From positions 104,573 through 168,572 of the forward strand of contig JAREIK010002674.1 in NCBI GenBank assembly GCA_029783825.1: a DNA stretch of 64,000 bases, read 5' to 3'. The notes under the pieces are model-generated. The model ran no database searches and had not been told where the DNA came from. It saw nothing but the letters and a program-made list of their open reading frames with translations. Made by a program: the position numbers and the translations under genes. Positions 53,601-64,000 of this stretch are shown here, in pieces (position 1 is the stretch's first letter; every line of letters starts with the position of its first letter). Source of the stretch: Sapria himalayana (taxonomy: Eukaryota; Streptophyta; Magnoliopsida; Malpighiales; Rafflesiaceae).

Positions 53601-54985
53601 TTTAGGTTTTGATATTAAATTTTAAGTAATATCAATTTTATTCATAATAAATTTTAATTTATTTTTTGATAATTATTAGAATATCTATCAATAAAATTAT
53701 TTATATTGAATTTATATGATATATAATTATTATGATTATTATAAATAAATATTGTATTTACTTTTGAAAAAAATTTAAAAATTATTATATTTTCAAACGT
53801 TATAATCTTAAAAAATGAGTAAAAATAATAAAAATAAATTTTTAGTTATTTTATTTTTTAAATAAAACCTATAGACCATTAAATGATTACTTACATAAAT
53901 TAGTAAGCTCATAAACCCTGAAATCCCTAAATACATAAATATTTTAACATCTATATACGACTTAATAAATAATAAATCTCATTTTTATTTCTATTTATTA
54001 TAATTTTAAATATTCATTTTAATTATTTATAGTTTAATTATTTAGAAAAATTAATTACAAAATAAATTTTGAGAAAGACAAATATTATTTAAATAATTTA
54101 TTTTTAATCAAAAAAATATAAGCTTATAAAAGGACAAATTTAAAAATAAAATATTATTATTTTGTAATATATTTTGATATGATATTTAATCATTTTTTGT
54201 TATGTAAATATATTTTAATTAATATTTATATTATTAATAAAAGTTTATTAATTTAATTTTTCATCATTATTATAATATCTATCATTAAAATTGATTATAT
54301 TTAATTTATATGATATATAATTTAGTAAGAATTTAATTTATTATTTATCAAAAAAATATATAAGCATATAAAAAGAAGTAAAAATTTAAAAACAAAAATT
54401 ATTATTTAGTAATATATTTTACTTTGATTTTGTATCATTATATATAGGTTTTGCAATTATATTTTAATTGCTATCAACTTATTAATAAAAGTTTATTAAT
54501 TTATTATTTGATCAATTTTATAATATCGAACAATAAAATTACATATATTGAATTTAAATGTCTTATAATTATTAAGATTATTATAACTAAATATTATATT
54601 TATATATGAAAAAAATTTAAAAATTATAATATTTTCAAAGGTTATAACCTTCTAAAATGATAAAAAATCACAAAAATAATTTTTTCATTATTTTATTATT
54701 TAAAGAAAACTTATAAACCACTAAATGCCTAAACATTTAAATCTTTAGATTCCTAAACCCCAAAACCCCCTAAATACTTAAACCATTAAACGTATATAAC
54801 CTAAATAATAAATAATAAATCTCATTTTTATTTATATTCATTATAATTTTAAATATTCATTTTATTTATTTTTTAGTTTATTTTTATAGAAATATTAATT
54901 ACAAAATAAATAACGAGTGAGACATATATAATTTAAATAAATTATTTTTTATGAAATAAAATATAAGCTTATAAAAATAAACAAA
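50615..54985 (-). repeat. Satellite array block 7 (- orientation)
   Basis: Inverted monomers with cores near 51130, 51865, 52465, 53205, 53800 and 54640, mirror image of block 1 (1-4076): alternating ~600 and ~740 spacing and the same deleted type j monomer (junction near 54320-54345 against about 333-352). The open frame 52988-53170 (+) is the recurrent antisense satellite frame. No gene seen. Confidence 0.9.
54319..54345 (-). repeat. Deletion junction in a type j monomer shared with ~333-352
   Basis: The phrase AATTTAGTAAGAATTTAAT joins the middle of one monomer to the late part of the next, removing the palindromic core. The mirror-image join is present in block 1, 3.74 kb from hAT copy 1; here it is 3.72 kb from hAT copy 2. 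Confidence 0.7.
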
Positions 54986-54998
54986 ATTTTTTAAAAAT
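54982..54998. repeat. Turn-around junction 2
   Basis: Left of about 54985 the monomer is inverted type h (AAGCTTATAAAAATAAACAAAA); to the right it is a + orientation type g monomer starting inside its TTTTTTAAAAATG phrase. The join falls in AAAATTTT, a self-complementary octamer, suggesting fold-back or microhomology joining. Confidence 0.7.
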
Positions 54999-57900
54999 GT
55001 AAATATAATATTTAATAATAATAATCATTATAATTTTATATAATATAAACTAAATATAAACAATTTTATTGATTATGTTGATATAAATTATCAAAAAATA
55101 AATTAATATGTTATTATTATTATGATGGATATAAATTAAAATATAATTGCAAAACCTAAAATTATTCAAAATCCAAGTAAAATTTATTCCTAAATAAAAA
55201 TTTTTGGTTTTTAGTTTTTGCTTATTTATATAAGCTTATATTTTTTTTTGATGAAAAATAAATTATTTTCATTATATTTGTATCACAAATAATTTATTTT
55301 GTAATTAATATTTTAATAAATTATTAAAATTATATTTAATGTTTATGAGTTTAAAGGTTTAAGTATTCAGGGCCTTTTGTGTTTAGGAGTTTAGTTGTTA
55401 AATAATTAAGCATTTAGTGGTTTATAAGTTTTATTTAAACAATGATATAGTGAAAAATTTATTTTTATTATTTTTTCTAAATTTTGAAGATTATATCCTT
55501 TGAAAATATAATAATTTTTATATTTTTTCTAAAAGTAAATATAATATTTATTTATATTAATTTTCATAATTATAATTCATTTAAATTCAAAAAAATAATT
55601 ATATTGCTAGATATTATAATTATGATCAAAAAATAAATTAATAAACTATTATTAATAAAATAGTTATTATTTAAAAAGTATTTGGAAAATCTAAATTTAT
55701 TCAAATCAAAGTAAAATATATTACTAAATAATAATTTTTTTTAATGTTTTGCTTTTTTTATAAGTTTATATTTTTGTTATTAAAAATTAATTATTTAAAT
55801 TATATTTGTCTTAATTATAATTTATTTTGTAATTTATAATTCTATAATAATAAACTACTAAATAATTAAAATGAATATTTAAAATTATAATAAATACAAA
55901 TAAAATTGAGATTTATTATTTATTATTCAGGATATACCGGTTTAATGGTTTAAGTATTTAGGTGTTTTGTGGTTTCAGAGTTTAGTTATTTAATTGTTTA
56001 GACCTTTAGTGATTTATAGTTTTTAATTTAAGAATGAAAAAACAAAAAATTTAATTTTTTGATTTTTTTTTATTTTTGAAGGTTGTAACCTTTGAAAATA
56101 TAATAATTTTAATTTTTATTTAAATGTGAAAATAATATTTAGTTATAATAATCTTAATAATTATATATAATGTAAACTCAATATAAATAATTTTATTTAT
56201 AGATATTATAATAATGATCAATAAATAAATTAATAAACTTTTATTTATAAGAATGATATAATTTAAAATATAATTGTAAAATCAAAATCATACAAAATCA
56301 AAATAAGATTTATTATTAAATAATACTTTTTTATTTTTAAAATTGTTCCTTTTTTATCAGCATTTTTTTTATAAAAAATAAATTATTTACATTATATATG
56401 TCACACTAATAATTTATTTTGTAATTAATATTTGAATAAAAATAAACTGATAAATAATTAAAATGAACATTTAAAATTATAATGAATACTAATAAAACTG
56501 AGATTTATGATTTATTCTTTAGACTATACTAATTTAATATTTTAAGTATTTATGGGCTTCGGGGTTTAGGAGTTTAGTCATTTTAGTATTTAGTCATTTA
56601 GTTGTTTATTTGTTTTATATAAAAAATAAATAACAAAAAATTTATTTTTGTTATTTTTTCTCATTTTTGAAGTTTATAACCTTAGAAAATATAATTATTT
56701 TTAATTTTTTTTGAAAAGTGAATACAAAATGAAGTTATAATAATCATAATAATTATTTATAATATAAATTCAATATAAACAATTTTAGTGATAATTATTA
56801 TAATAATGATCATAAAAAAGTAATAACCAATTATTAATAAGATAAATATTGATTAAAATATATTTGCAAAACCTAAAATGACTCAAAATCAAAGTGAAAT
56901 ATTATACTAAATATTAATTTTAAATTTTTAAATTTTTGTATCCTTTTATAAGCCTATATATTTTTTGATTAAAAATAAAATATTGAAATTATATTTGTCT
57001 CACTAATAATTTATTTTTTAATTTATATTTCTATAAAATTAAAATAATAAATAATTAAAATGTATATTTAAAATTATAATGAATACAAATAAAAATGAGA
57101 TTTATGATTTAATATTTAGGGTATAACTATTTAATTGTTTAAGTTTTTTGTGATTTTGGGGTTAAAGAGTTTATTGATTTATATGTTTACACATTTTCGT
57201 GTTTATAGGTTTTATTTAATCAATGAAATAACAAAAAATTTATTTTTATGAATTTTCGTGATTTTCAAAGGTTATAACCTTTAAAAATACATTAATTATT
57301 TAATAGTTCTAAAATATGAATATAATACTTTGTTATAATAATCTTAATAATTATATTTGTTGTAGATTCAATATAAAAAAATGTATTAATATTTATTATA
57401 ATAATGATCCAAAAATAAATTAATATACTATTATTTATTAGATAAATATTAATTAAAATATATTTGCAGAACCCAAAATAATTCAAAATCAAAGTAAATT
57501 ATATTACTAAATAAAATTTTAAATTTTTGAAATTTTGTTTATTTTTATAAGCTTATATTTTTTTCATAAAAAATAATCTTAAATATAATTAAAATAAATA
57601 TTTAAAATTATAATGAATACAAATAAAAATGAGATTTATAATTTATTATTTAGGTTATATAGGGTTAATGGTTTAAATATTTAGGGGGTTTTGGGGTTTA
57701 TGAGTCTAGAGATTTAAATGTTAAGTCATTTTGTGGTTCATAAGTTTTATGTAAATAATAAAATCATAAAAAATTATTTTTGTGATTTTTTATGATTTTT
57801 GAAGGTTATAACCTTTGAAAATATAATAATTTTTAAATTTTTTTCAAATGTAAATATAATATTTAGTTATAATAACTTAATAATTATTAGACATTCTAAT

Positions 57901-60900
57901 TGAATATAAGTAATTTTTTTGTTCAATATTATAAAAATGATCAAATAATAAATTAATAATTTATTATTAATAAGATTGATGGCAATTAAAATATAATTGC
58001 AAAACCTATATATAATGATTCAAAATCAAAGTAAAATATATTACTAAATAATAATTTTTTGTTTTTAAATTTTTACTTCTTTATATAAGGTAATTTTTTT
58101 TTGATTTAAAATAAATTATTAAAATTATATTTGTCTCACTCATTATTTATTTTGTAATTGATATTTCTATAATAAATAAACTAATAAATAATTAAAATGT
58201 ATATTTAAAATTATAATGAATACAAATTAAAATGAGATTTATGATTTATTATATATGGTATACTAGTTTAATGGTTTGATTATTTAGTGCTTTATAGGTT
58301 TTATTTATATAATAAAAATTTAAAATTCTATTTTTCATTTTTTCTGATTTTCAAATGTTATAACCTTTGAAAATAAAATAATTATTATATTTTTTTGAAA
58401 TGTGAATACCATGTATAATTATATTAATCTTGCCAATTATATATCATATAAATTCAATATAAATAATTTTAATGATAGATATTATAATAATGATCAAAAA
58501 TTAAATTAATAAACTATTATTAATAATATTAATATTAATTAAAATATATTTACATAACACAAAATGATTCAAAATCAAATCAAAATATATTACTAAATAA
58601 TAATATTTAATTTTTAAAATTTTCCTTCTTTTTATAAGCTTATATTTTTTTATTAAAAAAAATTATTTAAATAATATTTGTCTCACTCGAAATTTATTTT
58701 GTAATTAATTTTTCTAAAAAATTAAACTATAAATAATTAAAATTAATATTTAATATTTTAATAAATAATAATAAAAATGAGATTTATTATTTTTAAGTAG
58801 TATATAGATGCTAAAATGTTTATGTATTTATGGGTTTCAGGATTTCTGAGCTTACTGATTTAAGTAAGTAAGCATTTAATGATCTATAGGTTTTATTTAA
58901 AAAAAGAAATAGCAAACAATTTATTTTTTTTTATTTTTTCACATTTTCAAAGGTTATAACCATTGAAAATTTAATAATTTTAAATTTTTTTTCAAAAGTG
59001 AATACAATATTAACGTTATAATAATCATTATATTTATATATCATATAAATTCAATATAAACATTTTTATTGATAAATATTGTAATAATTATGAAAAATTA
59101 ACTTATTAATCTATAATTAATAAGATAGATATCAATTAAAATATATTTACAAAACCTAAAATGATTCAGAAGCAAAGCAAAATATATTGCTATATAATAA
59201 TTTTTTGTTTTGAAATTTTTTTTTCTTTTAAAAAGTTTATCTATAATTTTTTGATGAAAAATAATTTATATAATTTATTTTTGTCTAGCTCAATTTATTT
59301 TGTAATTAATATTTATATATAAATAAATAAATAAATAATTAAAATGAATATTTAAAATTATAATTAAAAAATGGTATTTATTATTTCTTATTTAGGGATA
59401 CTATTTTAATTTAAATTAGATCTGTCTCACTAATAATTTATTTTGTAATTAATATTTCTATAAAAATAAACTGAGAAATAATTAAAATAAAAATTTAAAA
59501 TAATACTTAATAAAAATTAAAATTAGATTTATGATTTATTATTACTGTATACCAGTTTAATGGTTTATGTTTTTTGAGGTTTTTTCATTTAGGATTTTAG
59601 CGATTTTTGATTTTAGGCTTTTAGTTGTTTATACATTTTATTTAAAAAAATAAAATCTCAAAAAAATTTGCTTTAATTTTTTCTCATTTTAATAGGTTAT
59701 AATCTTTGAAAATATAATAATATTTAAAATTTTTTGAAATGTGAATACAATACTTAGTTATAATAATATTAATAATTATATATCTTATAAATTCAATAAA
59801 TAATTTATTGATATATATTATAATAATGATCAAAATTAAATTTATAAACTATTGATATTAAGTTAGATATTAATTAAAAAATAATTATAAAACCCAAATT
59901 GATTCTAAATTATAGTAAAATATATTTCTGGATAACAATTTTTAATTTTTAAATTTTTACTTCTTTTATAAGCATAAATATTTTTTAAATTATATTTGTC
60001 GTGCTCATAATTTATTTTGTAATAAATATTTCTATAAAAATAAACTAATGAATAATTAAAACGAATATTTAAAATTATAATAAATAGAATTAAAATTAAG
60101 ATTTATTAATCATTAAGTAGTATATAGCGGTTTAATGGTTTATGTATTTTGGCATTACGGGGTTTAGGAGTTTACTGATTTAACTATGTGTGCACTTAGT
60201 GGTTTATTGGTGTTATTTAATAAAAATATCAAAAAATTTATTTTTTTTAATTTTTGATATTTTCAAAGGTAACCTTTGAAAATATAATAATTTTTAAATT
60301 TTTTTCAAAAGTGAATGCTATATTTAGTTATAATAATCATTATATTTATATATCATATAATTTCAATATATATATTATTATTGATAAATATTCTAATAAT
60401 GATCAAAGAATAAATTAATAATCTATTATTAATAAGATAGATATCAATTAAAATATATTTACAAAAGCTAAAATGATTCTGAAATAAACCAAAATATATT
60501 ACTATATAATAATTTTTTGTTTTGAATTTTTTTTATTTTAAAAAGTTTATCTATATTTTTTTGATTGAAAAATAATTATATAAATTATATTTGTCTAACT
60601 CAATTTATTATGTAATTAATAATTATATAAAAATAAATGAATAAATAATTAAAATGAATATTTTAAATTATAATGAAAATAATAATTTTGAGATTTATTA
60701 TTTATTATTTAGGGTATACTGGTTTAAAATGATTATCTATTTAGGGTTTCGAGATTTAGGAGTTATTGATTTAAGTATTTAGGCATTTAGTGGTTTATAA
60801 TATTTATTTAAACAATGAAATAACAATAAAATTATTTTTGTTATTTTTTCACATTTTTAAAGGTTATAACATTTGAAAATATAATAATTTTAAAATTTTT

Positions 60901-61294
60901 GTATAATGTGAATAAAATCTTTAGTAATAATAATCATTATAATTATATATAATATAAACTAATTATAAATAATTTTATTGATAGATATGATATCAATTAT
61001 CAAAAAATAAATTAATAATCTATTATTAATATGATAGATATAAATTAAAATATAATTATAAAACCTAAAATGATTCAAAATCAATGTAAAATTTATTACT
61101 AAATAATAATTTTTTGTTTTATTATTTTTACTTCTTTTGATAAGATTATATTTTTTTTTATTAAAAGTAAATTATTAATATTATATTTGTCTGACTAATT
61201 ATTTATTTTGTAATTAATATTAATATAAAAAATATACTAATAAAAATTTAAATTTTAATGAATACAAATTAAAATGAGATTTAAGATTTATTAT
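54986..61294 (+). repeat. Satellite array block 8 (+ orientation)
   Basis: Cores lie near 55490, 56080, 56670, 57270, 57810, 58350, 58950, 59695, 60265 and 60850. Subtype order g a b x h i j c d c g. The first part mirrors 43.57-46.1 kb, the h-i-j part resembles 15.15-16.8 kb (direct) and 31.0-32.6 kb (inverted), and the last part mirrors 38.5-40.3 kb. The open frame 57292-57492 (-) is the recurrent satellite frame. Confidence 0.9.
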
Positions 61295-61867
61295 TGGTAT
61301 ATATGTAATTTATTTTTTGATTATCTGTTTGTATAACCAAATATTTATTCTTTTTTAATATTTTAATGTAAGTGCAGGAAAGGAAATATTAAGAGGCCAG
61401 GGATGTAGTAGTAGCACAATAACGGAGGTCACGCTATCCAGTCAGCAGGCCGAAATTGGAGCAGAGCCTGACCCGTCTCATGATTCTACCTGCTCCGGTT
61501 AAATGAACTGAAAGAAATTTTAATATAAAATGTTTTGTAATTTTATTTTCAGGTGGGTGTTTTTGGACCCGTGGAACTATTCATCATCTCTCTCTCTTCT
61601 CTCTGTGCAATTTATCATGACTATTTTGTGTGCTGTATACTCTAAGACATTTCTGTTGCTTTAATCTGTAACGCAAAAGCATTTTCTGGTGGATTTAGCT
61701 AGTCGTACTGAGCGACTAGTGAACCACGTTATTTTCGGTATTTATTTCTCATTTTTTGATTCTATCCTGGATGGTTGCTTAATTGTGATATATATATTGC
61801 TTGTTTTCTATTGTTTCTGTGTTTCTATATCTCAATCTCACTACCGTGGAAGCACAATTGCCCAATA
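61295..61867 (-). mobile_element. Solo LTR of a retrotransposon, copy 2 (longer, inverted)
   Basis: Inverted sister of 37580-38043, about 573 bp. Read on -, it starts TATTGGGCAATTGTGC (first dinucleotide TG changed to TA) and ends CATATATACCA, with ATAAT on the outside at both ends as in copy 1. It has roughly 100 bases absent from copy 1 (about 61660-61765), including a GTGG...CCAC hairpin. Because the same target duplication flanks both copies, the LTR inserted once and was then duplicated with its surroundings. Confidence 0.7.
61689..61727. repeat. Hairpin in the LTR (copy 2 only)
   Basis: Outer arms GTGG (61689-61692) and CCAC (61724-61727) enclose a 7-bp stem CTAGTCG/CGACTAG with a 7-base loop (TACTGAG). 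It lies in the stretch missing from LTR copy 1. If transcribed it would fold; function unknown. Confidence 0.6.
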
Positions 61868-64000
61868 ATTATATATCGTATACCGGTTTAATGTATGGAT
61901 TATTTAGGGCTTTTGTCGTTTAGGAGTTTATCAATTTATGTTTTTAGGCATTTAGTGGTATATAGGTTTTATTTATATAATAAAAATAAAAAAAATTTTA
62001 TTTTTTTTAGATTTTCAAAAGTTATAAACTTTTAAAATAAAATAATTTTTAAAATCTTTTGAAATGAGAATACCATGTATAATTATATTAATCTTATTTA
62101 TTAGATATCATATAAATTCAATAAAAATAATTTTAATGATATATATTATAATAATGATCAAAAATTAAATTAATAAACTATTATTAATAATATAAATATT
62201 AATTAAAATATATTTACATAACACAAAATGATTCAAAATCAAATAAAAATATATTACTACATAACAATATTTAATTTTTAAATTTTTCTATCTTTTTATA
62301 AGCTTATATTTTTTATGATTAAAAATTAATTATTTAAATAATATCTGTCCCTACTCGAAATTTATTTTGTAATTAATTTTTCTTAAAAATTAAAATATAA
62401 ATAATTAAAATGAATATTTAAATTTATAATAAATAGAAATAAAAATGAGAGTTATTATTTATTAAGTAGTATGCAGCTGTTATAAGGTTTATGTATTTAG
62501 GGGTTTCGGGTTTTATGAGCTACTGATTTAAGTAAGTAAGCATTTAGTGGTCTATATGTTTAATTTAAAAAAGAAATAACAAAAAATTTATTTTTTGTAT
62601 TCTTTCTCGTTTTTTAAGATTATAACATTTAAAAATATAATAATTTTTAAATATTTTTCAAAAGTGAATACAATATATATTTATTATAATCATAATAATT
62701 ATATATCATATAAATTCAATATAAACAATTTTATTGATAGATATTCTAATAATTATCAAAAAGTAAATTAAAAATCTATTATGAATAAGATTGATTTTAC
62801 TTAAAATATAATATCAAAACCTAAAATGATTCAAAAGCAAAGCAAAATATATTACTTAATAATAATTATTTATTTTTAAATTTTTATTCTTTTGATAATC
62901 TTATCAATTTTTTGATGAAAAATAATTTTTATAAATTATATTTTTAACTCATAATTTATTTTATAATTAATACATATATATAAATAAAAAACTTAACGAT
63001 CAAAATGAATTTTTTAAATTATAATGAAAACAAATAAAAATGAGATTTATTAATTATTATTTAGGGTATACCAGTTTAAAGGATTATCTATATAGCGGTA
63101 TCGGGACTTTGTAGATTAGTGATTTAAGTGTTTAAGGCATTTAGTGATTTATAGGTTTTATTTAAACAATGAAATAACAAAAAAATATATATTTTTTTCA
63201 CATGTTCAAAGGTTATAATTTTTGAAAATATAAAAATTTTAAAACTTTTTTCAAAAGTAAAAACAATATTTAGTTATAATAATTATTAAATTTATATATC
63301 ATATAAATTCAATATAAACATTTTTATTGATAAATATTCTAATAATGATCAAAAAATAAATTAATAATCTTTTATTAATAAGTTAGATATCAATTAAAAT
63401 ATAATTAGAAAACCTAAAATGATTCAGAAACAAAGCAAAATATATCACTATATAATATTTTTTTTGTTTTTAATTTTTTTCTTCTTTTATTAAGTTTATC
63501 TATATTTTTTTGTTGAAAAATAATTTATATAAATTATATTTGTATACCTAATAATTTATTTTGTAATTAATATTTATATAAAAATAAACAAATAATAATT
63601 AAAATGAATATTTAGAATGATAATGAAAAAAAATAAAATGAGAATTATTATTTATTATTTAGGATATATTTGTTTAAAAATTTATCTATTTATGATTTTC
63701 GAGATTTGAAGTTATGATTTACGTATTTAGGCACTTTCATGGTTTATAGGTTTTATTCAAACAATTGAAATAACAACAATTTCTTTTTGATATTTTTTTC
63801 AATTATTCAAATGTCCTAACCATTTGAAAATATAATAATTTTAAAATTTTTTAAAAATGTGGAAACATATTTAGTAATAATAAATTTTAAATATATATAA
63901 TATAACTAAATATAAATATTTATTGAAGTATTATATCAATATCAAAAGAAAATTAAATAACTATTATTAATATGATAGATAAAAATTAAAATATAATTAA
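61868..64000 (+). repeat. Satellite array block 9 (+ orientation)
   Basis: Cores lie near 62020, 62620, 63210 and 63800. Order j e f g, mirror image of 37.43-36.2 kb (j e f) and of 31.24-29.3 kb (j e f g). It runs off the window edge. No gene seen. Confidence 0.9.

Noticed and set aside
61378..61500. A possible captured gene exon: a 39-codon frame on + in LTR copy 2 (ending at TAA near 61500), also open on - in LTR copy 1, with splice-like TGCAG before it.
   Set aside because: The region lies inside a segment with TG...CA-type ends and a 5-bp target duplication, the two copies differ at many amino-acid-changing positions, and I recognise no family. LTR sequence explains it better.
1..64000. 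A mitochondrial or plastid origin because of the very high AT content and large inverted repeats.
   Set aside because: No organellar genes, tRNAs or rRNAs are visible in 64 kb. hAT elements with 8-bp duplications, a solo LTR and a higher-order satellite indicate nuclear heterochromatin.
1..64000. A CRISPR-like array, because short palindromic repeats recur at regular intervals.
   Set aside because: The spacing is about 530-750 bp, the intervening sequences are homologous to each other rather than unique spacers, and no cas genes are present.

Overview
This window looks like a heterochromatic, extremely AT-rich satellite region of a plant (angiosperm-like) nuclear genome. Four signs point there: two copies of a plant RICESLEEPER/Ac-like hAT transposon with introns near the 3' end of the transposase, a solo LTR of plant retrotransposon type, degenerate TTTAGGG-type (plant telomere-like) tracts, and no bacterial or organellar gene organisation. 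I see no intact host gene, tRNA, rRNA or CRISPR array. Species cannot be named from this sequence.

Most of the 64 kb is one satellite family with monomers of about 530-600 bp, plus a longer form of about 750 bp. Each monomer, read in its own + orientation, carries an 8-bp-periodic tract of NNTTTAGG type, then a palindromic core centred on GGTTATAACC, then a long AT-rich body. Diverged monomer subtypes recur in a fixed order. I called ten main ones a to j by diagnostic variants; a further type x sits between b and h. Together they form a higher-order repeat of about 13 monomers (about 7.8 kb).

Orientation along the window: + from 1 to about 24.42 kb, - from 24.42 to about 54.99 kb, + from 54.99 kb to the end. 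The two turn-around points are abrupt. Insertions interrupt the array: hAT copy 1 (4085-7778, +) and its inverted sister (46943-50606, -); a composite non-satellite block (about 17.47-19.94 kb) with an inverted, shorter sister (about 41.48-43.57 kb), made of a degenerate ~60-100 bp repeat segment, a 7-bp telomere-like tract and a poly(A)-ended insertion; and a solo LTR (37580-38043) with an inverted sister (61295-61867).

Sister insertions share target site duplications, flanking monomer subtypes and deletion junctions, so they were copied as parts of larger blocks and are not independent insertions. The inverted pairs do not share one centre. At least five centres can be read by eye (about 19.85, 27.35, 30.7, 49.7 and 50.5 kb), so the region is a mosaic of serial inverted duplications. 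The hAT transposase genes are dead in both copies: some lesions are shared (older than the duplication) and some are private. All alignments here were made by eye; distances between landmarks are reliable to roughly +/-10-30 bases unless exact bounds are stated.
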